NCBI GenBank assembly: GCA_964461435.1
Contig: CAYWUI010000002.1
Location: forward strand, 75,928 to 139,927
DNA from: G020354785 sp964461435
GTDB taxonomy: Bacteria; Bacteroidota; Bacteroidia; Bacteroidales; UBA10428
DNA: 64,000 nt
Direction of reading: 5' to 3'
Part shown: positions 36,564-46,594 of the stretch, one piece after another
Position numbering within the stretch: position 1 is the first letter of the stretch
Layout: each line of letters starts with the position of its first letter
The notes under the pieces: generated by a model
Seen by the model: the letters and a program-made list of their open reading frames with translations, nothing else
The model's database searches: none
What the model was told of the DNA's origin: nothing
Made by a program: the position numbers and the translations under genes

Positions 36564-37658
36564 TTACATAAAGTCTTCCCCTTTTTCCAGCCTCACATCA
36601 TTCACAAACCTTTTTATTTTTTGCTCATCTTTCTTTTTGCAAATCAATATCATATTGTCTGATTCCACCAGTATATAATCATTAAGACCCTGTACTACTA
36701 CCAGTTTATCATTTGGCACATTAATCAGGCAGTTCTTGGTATCATAAACGAACACATTCTTCCCCGATATCGAATTAAAATCGCTGTTTTTCTTAAGCTT
36801 TTCATATAACGATCCCCATGTTCCCAGATCCGACCAGCCTATGTCAGAACATAAAACATATACATTATCAGCTTTTTCCATTATCCCGTAGTCAATTGAT
36901 ATGACTCTGCACCTTGGATATGCCTTTTGAATAAATTCATTCTCTTTTTCAGTAAAATAATATTCAAATCCCTCATTGAATAAATTGTCTATCTCGGGTA
37001 AATATTTTTCAAATGCATGCATTATGGTATTTAATGACCAGAAAAAAATACCCGAATTCCAGAAAAAATCGCCACTTTCCATAAATATCTCAGCCATCTT
37101 CAGATCGGGCTTTTCAGTAAAAGTCTTTACTTTTCTGAAGCTTTTATTTAACTCGATTGTATTCTTGTCACCTTCAATCTGAATGTACCCATAGCCTGTT
37201 TCCGGTCTGCTCGGCTGAATACCCAGTGTTAATAAACTGTCATTCTCACTGACAAATTCAAGTCCTTTATTCAATATATCAATAAATTCATTTTCCTTTA
37301 AAATAATATGGTCGGATGGAGCCACAACAATATTAGCATCGGGACATATCTTTTTTATCTTATAGTTAGTATAAGCAATACAGGGAGCAGTATTACATCT
37401 CCTTGGTTCAAGCATAATCTGATTTTCCTTTATTTCGGGTATTTGTTCCTTGATAATTCTTCCATAATCATAGCTTGTTACAATATAAATATTCTCTGCC
37501 GGTATGATGTTCTTCATCCTGTTAAAAGTCTGTTCGAGCAAAGTCTTGCCTGTACCCAGAATATCAAGGAACTGTTTTGGCTTTTTCATTCTGCTCAGTG
37601 GCCAAAAACGGCTTCCAATACCGCCTGCCATAATGACACAGTATCTGTTGTCTTTCAT
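36564..37658 (-). CDS. manC: Mannose-1-phosphate guanylyltransferase
   Basis: This enzyme makes GDP-mannose from GTP and mannose-1-phosphate. The 364-residue nucleotidyltransferase has the pyrophosphorylase signature MAGGIGSRFWPLSRMKKPKQ near 10-29 and the FVEKP-like loop FTEKPDLKMAE near 176. It lacks the C-terminal isomerase domain, so it is a single-function enzyme. GDP-mannose is the substrate of the gmd-fcl pair at 56-58 kb. It converges on gldN through a shared terminator. Confidence 0.93.
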   Translation of the reverse strand: MKDNRYCVIMAGGIGSRFWPLSRMKKPKQFLDILGTGKTLLEQTFNRMKNIIPAENIYIVTSYDYGRIIKEQIPEIKENQIMLEPRRCNTAPCIAYTNYKIKKICPDANIVVAPSDHIILKENEFIDILNKGLEFVSENDSLLTLGIQPSRPETGYGYIQIEGDKNTIELNKSFRKVKTFTEKPDLKMAEIFMESGDFFWNSGIFFWSLNTIMHAFEKYLPEIDNLFNEGFEYYFTEKENEFIQKAYPRCRVISIDYGIMEKADNVYVLCSDIGWSDLGTWGSLYEKLKKNSDFNSISGKNVFVYDTKNCLINVPNDKLVVVQGLNDYILVESDNMILICKKKDEQKIKRFVNDVRLEKGEDFM

Positions 37659-37872
37659 ATATTATTAATATTTTATAAATTAAAGACTTCTAATATAATA
37701 AATTTAATTAAGTAATAATTTCCATGTATTAAGACTAAAATATATTTGTATTAGTTATATAAATAATATAATTTAAATAAGCCTTAAATTTATCCCGTAA
37801 TTGCTAAAGATTTGTCAGAATTTCTAATATATTCGATTCTAATTTTTCATAAAATTATAAAAAACATTAAAC

Positions 37873-38613
37873 ATGGGTATAATAACAAACTTTGGTAAAT
37901 ATGTTATATTAATTTTCAGGATATTCTCAAAACCTGAGAAAACAAAAATTTATTTAAGACAGACTGTAAAAGAAATTGAGAATCTTGGAGTTAATTCAAT
38001 CGGAATTGTAATAATAATTTCTATTTTCATAGGAGCAGTAATAACACTGCAAACACGGTATAATCTTGAGAGTTCATGGATACCTCTTTACCTTATTGGA
38101 CTTACTGCCCGGGATACGATCCTGCTGGAATTCTCATCAACTATGGTAGGTTTAATACTTGCAGGTAAAGTAGGTTCAAATATTGCCTCTGAGATAGGAC
38201 ATATGAGAATAACCGAGCAAATAGATGCACTGGAAATGATGGGTGTTAATTCTGCCAGTTACCTTATACTCCCTAAAATAATAGCAGCAATGATATTTAA
38301 CCCATTTCTCACGATAATAAGTATGGTGGTCGGAATATTCGGAGGGTGGCTCTCAGCAATAATTACAGGGGCGCTCTCATCAGCAGATTATATTTACGGA
38401 ATCCAATACTGGTTTGAACCCTTTTATATTACCTATGCACTGGTAAAAACGGTAGTATATGCTTTTATTATTACTTCCGTATCTGCATTTTATGGATACT
38501 ACGTAAAGGGCGGGGCACTGGAAGTCGGCCGCTCCAGCACCAAAGGAGTTGTATATAGCTGTATACTTATTTTAATGTCCGATGTTATATTAACCCAATT
38601 AATGCTGGCATAA
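37873..38613 (+). CDS. mlaE: MlaE family ABC transporter permease
   Basis: The 246-residue integral membrane protein has five or six hydrophobic helices and the MlaE family signature (GLILAGKVGSNIASEIGHMR near 95-115, and EQIDALEMMGVNS). MlaE with MlaF moves phospholipids between inner and outer membranes. The ATPase gene follows with a 1-base stop/start overlap. No MCE-domain MlaD gene is next to them, so any substrate-binding subunit must be elsewhere. Confidence 0.9.
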   Translation: MGIITNFGKYVILIFRIFSKPEKTKIYLRQTVKEIENLGVNSIGIVIIISIFIGAVITLQTRYNLESSWIPLYLIGLTARDTILLEFSSTMVGLILAGKVGSNIASEIGHMRITEQIDALEMMGVNSASYLILPKIIAAMIFNPFLTIISMVVGIFGGWLSAIITGALSSADYIYGIQYWFEPFYITYALVKTVVYAFIITSVSAFYGYYVKGGALEVGRSSTKGVVYSCILILMSDVILTQLMLA

Positions 38614-39365
38614 TGATTGAAGTAATAAATGTATTTAAATCTTTTGGCAAAGAGGTTGTCCTCAGTGATATATCTGTTACATTTGATCAGGGCAAAACAA
38701 ATTTAATAATCGGCAGAAGCGGATCAGGAAAAACTGTTCTTCTTAAATCAATAGTCGGACTGCATGATATTGACCAGGGAGAAATATTTTTTGACGGCCG
38801 TGATTTCATAAATATGACAGAATACCAGAAACAGGATTTGCGTAAAGAAATGGGAATGCTCTTTCAGGGTAGCGCCCTTTTTGATTCACTGACAGTCCAG
38901 GAAAATATCATATTTCCACTGGAAATGTATACCGACATGGCATACGAAGAGAAGGTCGAACGTGTTAATTCCTGCCTTAAAATGGTAGACCTTGATAATG
39001 TCAATAACCTGTACCCTGCTGAACTAAGTGGCGGCATGAAAAAACGCGTAGGTATTGCGAGGGCCATAGTACAATTCCCGAAATATCTCTTTTGTGATGA
39101 GCCAAATTCAGGGCTGGACCCTATTACCACACTTATAATTGATAGCCTGATAAGTAAAATAACTCATGAGCTGAATATTACCACGATTGTTAATACCCAT
39201 GACATGAATTCTGTAATGGAGATAGGAGAAAAGGTCATCTTTATTCATGAAGGCTATAAATGCTGGGAAGGCACAAAAGATGAGATATTAAATTCAGAAA
39301 ATAAAATTCTTAATAATTTCGTCTTTGCATCAAATCTGGCCAAGAAAGTAAAACACCTGCCATGA
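38613..39365 (+). CDS. mlaF: MlaF family ABC transporter ATPase
   Basis: The 250-residue ABC ATPase has Walker A GRSGSGKT near 34, signature LSGGMKKRVGIARAI near 139, Walker B YLFCDEPNSGLDP near 160 and the switch HD in NTHDMNS. The FQGSALFDSLTVQENI segment is typical of MlaF. It is translationally coupled to the permease by TAATG and is the energising subunit for lipid transport. Confidence 0.92.
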   Translation: MIEVINVFKSFGKEVVLSDISVTFDQGKTNLIIGRSGSGKTVLLKSIVGLHDIDQGEIFFDGRDFINMTEYQKQDLRKEMGMLFQGSALFDSLTVQENIIFPLEMYTDMAYEEKVERVNSCLKMVDLDNVNNLYPAELSGGMKKRVGIARAIVQFPKYLFCDEPNSGLDPITTLIIDSLISKITHELNITTIVNTHDMNSVMEIGEKVIFIHEGYKCWEGTKDEILNSENKILNNFVFASNLAKKVKHLP

Positions 39366-39374
39366 CAATAATAA

Positions 39375-39626
39375 TTATTCAACCTCCTTAAAATCTATGT
39401 ATTCACCCTTATCCTTGCTGAACTTTTTTTCTTTCTTATTTATATAATTTATAGTAATCTCTCCTTCTCTTCTGTTCTTCGGTTTCGAATAATGCTGCTT
39501 GCCTGAGAAATTCCCCGTTCTTTTGTTAACATACCTCTGAAACAAAAACGGGAAAATAACCCTGATAAAGAATCTGGCAACATAATAAATAACTACCAGT
39601 ATTAATATAATTCTTAGCAGTTGCAC
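39375..39626 (-). CDS. DUF4834 family small membrane protein
   Basis: The 83-residue protein has an N-terminal hydrophobic helix (about 3-30), then a basic, polar tail (KKEKKFSKDKGEYIDFKEVE). This layout fits DUF4834, a Bacteroidota family of unknown function. The start is GTG, preceded at once by an in-frame stop, with no ATG in the first 17 codons. It converges on mlaF with a 9-base gap. Confidence 0.75.
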   Translation of the reverse strand: MQLLRIILILVVIYYVARFFIRVIFPFLFQRYVNKRTGNFSGKQHYSKPKNRREGEITINYINKKEKKFSKDKGEYIDFKEVE

Positions 39627-39768
39627 TTAATCAATAATTAATAACCCGTAAAATTAATATCTTTTAAACAGCAGGCTTACAAAAAAGTTAAATAATTAGA
39701 ACAGGCTTCAGGCAAGTTCGCTAAAAATACAAAACCTGTGGCCAGATATATCCTCGAAACAATCAAAT

Positions 39769-41250
39769 TTAAAGATAGGTTCTTATTAAGGGCAGATCTT
39801 TCGTTTTTCTTTTCTCTTTATCACACCCGAAAACAAAGTTGAATCCGAACCTGAGATTAAGACTCCTGTTTTTATTAGGAATAGGTATACCCGAAGACTG
39901 TTCCACAGCAAAGTTATAGGGAATATTGTCAGTTATAATATAGATATTGAACGGGCCCGGCTTCAGGGACAATCCAAAGCCGAAATTATTAAATGTTTTA
40001 TCCATTATTGAGTAGCTTAGTGAGGCAGACACCAGTTTTATGGGATAAAAATTGGCCGAGAGAGTTAATTGTTCCCTTATCCGCCCTTTAAACATCTCAG
40101 TGCGTGATAAAAGACCTACACTTATTTCATCGATTACCTGGTACTTGCCTCCCACATATAACTTTGCTCCCAGAAATGAAGTATATGGTTTTTCTGAATT
40201 ACTGAATATGAAAGTATTTTCCAAAGAATCAAGGAAGTTATTGAAAATACTGTCAGTTTCTCCAAAATCAAGTTCTATTCCGTCATAGATATATTCTACA
40301 TCCTGACTGATATTGTATGTATTATGTTTCCACCTTATAAATCCGACATCAAGAAGACTTGCCGATAATGTAAGCTTGTCCATGGGCACATAATGAAGCC
40401 CTGCATCAACAGCAAATCCTTTATTCCCTGTTACCATTCTTACATAGTCGACGGCAGATAAATTCTCCTGTGTCTCAATATCATTAAACCTGAAATCCCC
40501 GCTTTCATCAGTTGGAATATCTACAAATGGTAAAGTTGCGTTCAGATCAAAACTGGAACGTACAGTCCAGTCCACGTCAGTTATCAGCTTTAAATTCATG
40601 TGCCTTGTTGAAATATTTCCCTGCCCGAACAGAATTTTTGCCCTGTACCCGAGCATAAGCTGGTCATTAATTTTATGCGATACCCCGGCTGCAAATTCCA
40701 GGAAACCAACCGCCTCAATTCCCAGGCTGCTGAAATTAAACTCATCTCCACGCTCATTGCCTTCAAAGGCAAACCTGGCCAGGTCACCCGGATAGGAAAA
40801 CCTGAATGATAACCTTTCTGTTAAATCATAAGTAACGTAAATGTCCCCTGTCCTGAAACCAAAAGAAAAAATATTTGTGCTTACTTCAGTTGATATATAG
40901 TTGCTGTTACCCAGGTTGCGTAAAAAATCGCGCTGTGACTCCGTTGTATTAAAAAAAAGCCTTGTAGTGTCGCCCTCATACCACATAACATCACTTACAC
41001 TAAAACTGCTGTTTTCGACAAATACCTGGACCGGCGATATTGCAGGGATACCGATATAAAGATCACAGCCTGGCTGGGTTGCAGGATTTACGAGGTAGGA
41101 CTGCGGCACACCGTTCATAAAATAAAGAATATTACTCTGCTGTCCCAAAACATATCCTCTGCAGAAAAGCAAAATAATAAAACTTATTAAGGCTGTTTTA
41201 AAAAATTTATTTCTATAATTTGATGTCATTCTCTTTTTCAGGGTTTTCAT
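39769..41250 (-). CDS. DUF5723 family outer-membrane beta-barrel protein
   Basis: The product is 493 residues from the ATG at 41250; a GTG at 41274 or an ATG at 41229 are alternatives. A signal peptide ends near the GYVLGQQSN segment, followed by FMNGVPQSYLVNPATQPGC, the PorP/DUF5723-like opening, and alternating beta strands ending in a C-terminal strand. It is probably an outer-membrane porin-like protein. It lies 33 bases downstream of a large lipoprotein gene and is likely coexpressed with it. Confidence 0.78.
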   Translation of the reverse strand: MKTLKKRMTSNYRNKFFKTALISFIILLFCRGYVLGQQSNILYFMNGVPQSYLVNPATQPGCDLYIGIPAISPVQVFVENSSFSVSDVMWYEGDTTRLFFNTTESQRDFLRNLGNSNYISTEVSTNIFSFGFRTGDIYVTYDLTERLSFRFSYPGDLARFAFEGNERGDEFNFSSLGIEAVGFLEFAAGVSHKINDQLMLGYRAKILFGQGNISTRHMNLKLITDVDWTVRSSFDLNATLPFVDIPTDESGDFRFNDIETQENLSAVDYVRMVTGNKGFAVDAGLHYVPMDKLTLSASLLDVGFIRWKHNTYNISQDVEYIYDGIELDFGETDSIFNNFLDSLENTFIFSNSEKPYTSFLGAKLYVGGKYQVIDEISVGLLSRTEMFKGRIREQLTLSANFYPIKLVSASLSYSIMDKTFNNFGFGLSLKPGPFNIYIITDNIPYNFAVEQSSGIPIPNKNRSLNLRFGFNFVFGCDKEKRKTKDLPLIRTYL

Positions 41251-41283
41251 GCTTTCAAGTTTATTTTTAATCACTATTATTTA

Positions 41284-42948
41284 TTAATCCGGGGTTTTTG
41301 AATAATTTATACTGGCATCAAGCCCAAACTTAAAATCAAGTTTATAGCTTTTTAATATTTTTACAGAACTGACATTATCAGGATCAAATGAGCTGAACTT
41401 TCCAACAATAATTAACTTGTTAGCTTCATTAAGCAACTTATATATCTTATCTTCATCAAGGTTTATCGTCCCTTCAAATTCCCTGACTTCCCCAATGATA
41501 GTTTCACCTTCAGAATCTACCGGTGCCGCATTAATGAAATAGTTATCACCGGTCTCATTTAGCTTAATTGTATCTATTCTTGTATCTGTTATCGAATCAT
41601 AGAGGATTAAGAAAGGATCCAGATTAATTGGAAATTCATTTCTGAATGAATAGTATAACCTGGCATATTCAATATAGTCTATTTCTTCTGTGGTATCTGC
41701 ACCCGGATTAAATTTTAATGTATCCCTGAACTGCAAATCAGCCCTGAATTCAAGTGGAATCTCAACTTCCATATTATATACGACTTCGCTATTATAAAAA
41801 ACATAGTTACTTGTTGTTGTATCCTTAGCAGGATTTGCAGTAATTGTAAGGTTATATCCAATTTCATCAGGAGCAGGAAACACAAGAAAATCATCAATAT
41901 TTGAAGTATTTTGCCTGTCAATAACCATCACTCCACTGGCCTCAGGTGATAAATAGTCTGATGAAAAATTCATTATATCCATCCCCGGATCTAAAATAAC
42001 ACTATCACCATTCTCGAAAAAACCTTTAACGATCATATTAAATCCGATAGGTAATCCAAATGTATGTACATAGTCTATATTTATCTTCGGATTAGTTATT
42101 GCAAATGTCCCGGTAATACCCTCGAGTGCACCTAAGTCAATCTCAAATACAGTATCCCTGACAAACATCTTTTCTCCTGCATAGCCAAATAATGTTTCAA
42201 AATCTTCCAGCCCTTCAAGCGAAAAATCAATATCTGTTTCGCTATTGGCTCTAATTGTATCACCGGCTTCGGCATCCAGATAAATCGTAAAATTAATATT
42301 AAGATAACTCCTGCCTGTCATTGAATATTCCGGAATGACTATAGCATTTTCCAGAGGACATATAACAGTTGTATCAAATTCTCCCGAAACTCTTGCACTT
42401 AATGGCACATATTCATTAAATTCCGCATTATTCATATGAATTGAAGGAATATTAATTCTCAGAGTTCCTGCAATGTTAAAAGTAGATGTGACCTTTATAT
42501 TTAAAAAAGCCGAACTTAGAAATATACTGTCTATACGGATATTATTTTCAAGTTTTATCTCATATTCCTCTTGCTGTTCTATAGTATCCTTTCCTTCCGC
42601 GGGTATATCCGTTGTAATTGGTTCGGCCGGTATAGTATAAATAATGGAATCTTGTTCCGGAATATTTATAATATCCGATACATTAATAAGATAAATGGAA
42701 TCCATCCTAAGAAAGAATATAACCTCTTCACCACGAAAAATAATAACTGAATCTTCAGTATCATCACTAATTATATCCTCAATGGAAAAAGAACCCTTAA
42801 TAAGCGGGGCATTAAATTTTGGATTATATTCAATACGGTTGGACACATTTTCAAAATCGAGCTTGTCTTTCATGCATGATTGAAAGACTACAAATGTACT
42901 GCACAGGAATAACAGTGTTTTTTTCAAATTGGTTTTAAACGGTTTCAT
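41284..42948 (-). CDS. Large putative outer-membrane lipoprotein, unknown function
   Basis: I do not recognise a family with confidence. The 554-residue protein has a signal peptide with a lipobox-like FQSC (Cys25). After it comes NRIEYNPKFNAPLIKGSFSI, an opening seen in Bacteroidota lipoproteins, and then an acidic, beta-rich body with many short strands and few aromatics, suggestive of stacked beta-sandwich domains. It sits between a DUF3352 protein and a DUF5723 barrel protein, all on one strand with gaps of 20-33 bases, which suggests an envelope-associated job with them. Confidence 0.7.
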   Translation of the reverse strand: MKPFKTNLKKTLLFLCSTFVVFQSCMKDKLDFENVSNRIEYNPKFNAPLIKGSFSIEDIISDDTEDSVIIFRGEEVIFFLRMDSIYLINVSDIINIPEQDSIIYTIPAEPITTDIPAEGKDTIEQQEEYEIKLENNIRIDSIFLSSAFLNIKVTSTFNIAGTLRINIPSIHMNNAEFNEYVPLSARVSGEFDTTVICPLENAIVIPEYSMTGRSYLNINFTIYLDAEAGDTIRANSETDIDFSLEGLEDFETLFGYAGEKMFVRDTVFEIDLGALEGITGTFAITNPKINIDYVHTFGLPIGFNMIVKGFFENGDSVILDPGMDIMNFSSDYLSPEASGVMVIDRQNTSNIDDFLVFPAPDEIGYNLTITANPAKDTTTSNYVFYNSEVVYNMEVEIPLEFRADLQFRDTLKFNPGADTTEEIDYIEYARLYYSFRNEFPINLDPFLILYDSITDTRIDTIKLNETGDNYFINAAPVDSEGETIIGEVREFEGTINLDEDKIYKLLNEANKLIIVGKFSSFDPDNVSSVKILKSYKLDFKFGLDASINYSKTPD

Positions 42949-42968
42949 ATCTCAAATTATTAGTATTA

Positions 42969-45746
42969 TCATTGTACGATATAATTTAGTAAAAAGTTCT
43001 CATCACTCCCTACTATTAAGTTGAACCGGGATGTAGCACTGCTAAAATACCCGATGCTGAACAAAGTGCACCCCCTGAGAGGGAATCCTTTATATACTGA
43101 ACCATCATTATTAATTAAATAAATCAGGTTTTTGCTTTTTGATACTACTCCCAGTTTCCTGTCAGAATATGAAAAATAATAATATACAGGCTCAACTGTT
43201 ATTTCCTCGCCGAAATTATAGTCAAACAGTTTTGTTTTATCATGCTTAAATACCTTAAGGTACTCCTTATCAAGAAAGATAAAATCCCTGTTTCCGTCAC
43301 CATCAACATCTTTATAATCAAAAAAATGTTCGCAGGTAAACTCTCCCAGTTTTAATTTTCCAATTTTGCCATTGAAGTAAATAAAATAAACAATACCGGC
43401 GGTGTCAGTTATTACAATCCGCGAATCCTCAAGATTATCTTTTTCATCAAGTATATAATTATTTTTTAATGACCGGGGAAATATCTCCTGGATGTTGACC
43501 CTTACATTCCCTTTGCGGTCAAGTATATATGTCCTGTATCTGTCACCAAAAACTATAAAGTCTTTATTCTCAATTCTGAAATGATTCACATCCTGATTAA
43601 CTTCACTTTCAGTCTTATCAAAATTCCAGCCGCTTACCACCGTCCCGTCTTTAGTATATGCATATATATGTTTATCTTCACAGGCAATGAAAATCCTGTA
43701 ATTCTTATTATTGTCATAGTCAAAAAGTGACATCCCGTTTGTTGCCGGTGACCTGAGCTTTACAGGATATCTCTCTACATAATTCCCATTCCTGTCAATG
43801 AGATGAATAGAGTTTTTTGTGCTGAACATTATTTGCAATTTGCTGTTCTTATAATAATCCACCTGGTATATTTTGCTTGTTATTCTCTCATTTATATTTA
43901 CTTTCCATAATATTCGCCCGGCATTATTTACTAAATAGATATTATTCTTTAAATCCTGCACAAATATTTCACTCTGCTGGTTATAATGATTCTTAACAAA
44001 TTGTGGTTTAAAATCAATGATAGTATCAAGACGGCTCTCCCAGACAGTATGCGGAGAATATATATCGCCGGAGATATACTTTATAAAAACATTGTTGTAG
44101 ATAAGGTCATTATTGGGAGTAAGCTGGAAGCCAAAAATCTGCACCTTTTGAAATAACCGGATATTTTCTTCCCAGCCGTTGAATATTTCATCAGTTAAAA
44201 ACATGGCATAATCTGCAGAAGAACGCCCCAGATTGGCGTAAAAATATACCGATGAACGCGGGGATAAATTATTTTTATATTCCCTGTATGCTTCATTTGT
44301 TACTATTGTCTTTTTTAAGACATTGTTAATAATAAATTTAGATAAAGACTTAACCGAGTTGCCAAATACCACATAGTTATCAATAAAAGTAAAATATGTG
44401 TCACCGTTAATGTTGAATAACTCTCCAAATATTGTACCTGTCAGATTCTTTAAGGGCAGATTATAAACCGGATAAGATAAATCATTGTCAACTTTGCAGC
44501 TATAGGTCAGATTATCCACCTTAACTGAATTTTTTTGGGCTACTTTTTTAAGTATATCCAGCAACTTCTTTTCGGACAGACTTTTACTCTTTGTGCCGAG
44601 AATTATATAAGTATCAGTAAATTCATTCATCACTCTGCTGTTATCCATAGCAACAACTATCTCCTTATCAAAGATGGATTCCAATTCATCAATTATATCA
44701 ATATTATATTTGTTTTTAATAAGATTTATTTCCCTGAGATATTTGTTCAGACTGCCCAGCTTGTCAAGATAATCTTTATAATCTTTAAAATATGTATTTA
44801 TATCTGATAAAGTAATTGCCAGAAAACTTGAAATAAAAGACGGCAATATATTGTCAGCATACAATTTCTGAGGATATTGATCAACAAATAGATTTGCAGT
44901 ATAATTCGCGGTATCTGAAAAATGCGTAAATCCATTAAGTAAAACCATGTTTTCTTTTATGTTTATATCAAGTTCGGCCCAGCTTGCAAAATAATCGTAT
45001 GATCTTACCTTTGATTTGTATTTTAGATTAATACATGTTGAAACAGCTTTGGGCAAATTTTTAAAATTTAAAAACAGGTTGGCATCCACATTTTTCCCTG
45101 CTGTTGACAGCACCTCTTTAAATCCTGCCTGCTGAACAATAGAACCAGGCAGGTCTAATTGCCTTATGGCATCTTCAAGAAGGATGGATGAAAAACTCAG
45201 TATGAATAGCCCGTCTGTCACAGTATAAGAGAAATTTCTGACCGCATCTTCATCTAATAATCTAACGTCACTTATTATCCTTCCCTCGTACTTCCTCTGG
45301 GTTATGGTGCCCGAGTTAATTAATAATTTAGATATCAATTCATTAATCTTTCTTTCCCCCAAACCTTTGGGTAATTTATAAAAATAAATAAAGCTGACCC
45401 CTCCTCTTCCTGTATAATGAGCGGAAATATATGATGGTTCATTTAATAGCAACCCCCTGGCAACAGGATAATTAGAATTCAGGAACTCAAGATACCCCAT
45501 CTGCTGATCCATCCTGCTGAAAATTGATAATTTCCGCAGCTCCTCCCATATCTTATTATCTTTTTGTATGTTTTTCATAAGGCTGCGAAAATCATTTATA
45601 CGAATGATAAATGCTGCATCCAGGGGTATAGCTTTTAATGGTTCACTTGTATTAACAGGCCTGTTCCTGAAGAATATGAAAGCAAGAAAAGATAATACCG
45701 CAATGAATACTATTATTACTGATATAAAGGTCTTTTTTGACGGCAT
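42969..45746 (-). CDS. DUF3352 protein with C-terminal beta-propeller-like region
   Basis: The 925-residue protein has an N-terminal membrane anchor (about 5-27) and a DUF3352-like domain to about residue 580 (PLDAAFIIRINDFRSLMKNI near 40). The C-terminal 330 residues are a run of beta-blade-like repeats (NNAGRILWKVN, DRNGNYVERYPVK, TKDGTVVSGW, NNDGSVYKGFPLR) with an FG-GAP/VCBS-like calcium loop, DVDGDG at 813-818. The anchored domain probably faces the periplasm. A paralogue with a different tail is at 54020-55996. Function is unknown. Confidence 0.75.
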   Translation of the reverse strand: MPSKKTFISVIIVFIAVLSFLAFIFFRNRPVNTSEPLKAIPLDAAFIIRINDFRSLMKNIQKDNKIWEELRKLSIFSRMDQQMGYLEFLNSNYPVARGLLLNEPSYISAHYTGRGGVSFIYFYKLPKGLGERKINELISKLLINSGTITQRKYEGRIISDVRLLDEDAVRNFSYTVTDGLFILSFSSILLEDAIRQLDLPGSIVQQAGFKEVLSTAGKNVDANLFLNFKNLPKAVSTCINLKYKSKVRSYDYFASWAELDINIKENMVLLNGFTHFSDTANYTANLFVDQYPQKLYADNILPSFISSFLAITLSDINTYFKDYKDYLDKLGSLNKYLREINLIKNKYNIDIIDELESIFDKEIVVAMDNSRVMNEFTDTYIILGTKSKSLSEKKLLDILKKVAQKNSVKVDNLTYSCKVDNDLSYPVYNLPLKNLTGTIFGELFNINGDTYFTFIDNYVVFGNSVKSLSKFIINNVLKKTIVTNEAYREYKNNLSPRSSVYFYANLGRSSADYAMFLTDEIFNGWEENIRLFQKVQIFGFQLTPNNDLIYNNVFIKYISGDIYSPHTVWESRLDTIIDFKPQFVKNHYNQQSEIFVQDLKNNIYLVNNAGRILWKVNINERITSKIYQVDYYKNSKLQIMFSTKNSIHLIDRNGNYVERYPVKLRSPATNGMSLFDYDNNKNYRIFIACEDKHIYAYTKDGTVVSGWNFDKTESEVNQDVNHFRIENKDFIVFGDRYRTYILDRKGNVRVNIQEIFPRSLKNNYILDEKDNLEDSRIVITDTAGIVYFIYFNGKIGKLKLGEFTCEHFFDYKDVDGDGNRDFIFLDKEYLKVFKHDKTKLFDYNFGEEITVEPVYYYFSYSDRKLGVVSKSKNLIYLINNDGSVYKGFPLRGCTLFSIGYFSSATSRFNLIVGSDENFLLNYIVQ

Positions 45747-45769
45747 TTTTTATATATACAGCTCTTATT

Positions 45770-45777
45770 CAAATTTA
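45770..45777 (-). promoter_or_regulatory. Candidate -7 box for the DUF3352/lipoprotein/DUF5723 set
   Basis: On the minus strand this reads TAAATTTG, a match to TAnnTTTG, 23 bases before the start at 45746. I see no clear -33 element. Confidence 0.35.
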
Positions 45778-45916
45778 GAAAATTAATTTGTTAGATAAAA
45801 CCTTAATTACTAACACTTCACTCCGGTTGGTATATCAATAAAATATTTCTTGCTAATGTATAGGGATTCATATATTTTTGGACATATTGAATTAGTTCCT
45901 GTACAACAATATAATA

Positions 45917-46594
45917 ATGTCAATAATAAATCCACGGATAGAAGACAGCTGGAAAAAGGTTTTAAATGACGAATTTAATTCAGAATATTTCATAAGGTTG
46001 AAGGAATTTTTAATTGAAGAAAAGAAGCATTATAATATTTATCCTCCGGGCAGGTTAATTTTTAATGCCTTCAACAGAACAACCTTTGAAAATATAAAAG
46101 TTGTATTGCTCGGACAGGATCCGTATCACGGAAAAGGACAGGCCCATGGATTATGCTTTTCCGTGCCCGCCGGAGTACAGCAACCTCCTTCACTTGTTAA
46201 TATCTTTAAGGAACTGAACTCAGACCTTAATATTCCTCTTCCCCCCCACGGGAACCTTGAAAAATGGGCAGCCCAGGGTGTATTGTTGTTAAATGCAACC
46301 CTGACAGTAAGGGCCAACCAGCCTGGTTCCCACCAGAATAAAGGATGGGAAACATTCACTGACTCTGTTATAACTAAAATATCAGAAAAAAGGGCAGGCA
46401 TAATCTTTCTTCTATGGGGTAAATACGCCCAGGCTAAAGAAACCTTAATAGATACGAACAAACATTATATTCTTAAAGCAGCACATCCCTCGCCTTACTC
46501 CGCAGATAACGGCTTCTTCGGCTGTAAACATTTTTCAAAGGCCAACTCTATACTTAGCCGTCACGGATTGGAAATAATTGACTGGAGCATATGA
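45917..46594 (+). CDS. ung: Uracil-DNA glycosylase
   Basis: Ung removes uracil from DNA. The 225-residue family 1 enzyme has the water-activating motif GQDPYHGKGQAHGLCFSV near 65-82, PPSLVNIFKEL near 89, and the HPSPYS DNA-intercalation motif near 194. Length is normal. Its last 4 bases overlap the start of a small HAD fragment (ATGA), which implies coupled translation. Confidence 0.97.
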   Translation: MSIINPRIEDSWKKVLNDEFNSEYFIRLKEFLIEEKKHYNIYPPGRLIFNAFNRTTFENIKVVLLGQDPYHGKGQAHGLCFSVPAGVQQPPSLVNIFKELNSDLNIPLPPHGNLEKWAAQGVLLLNATLTVRANQPGSHQNKGWETFTDSVITKISEKRAGIIFLLWGKYAQAKETLIDTNKHYILKAAHPSPYSADNGFFGCKHFSKANSILSRHGLEIIDWSI

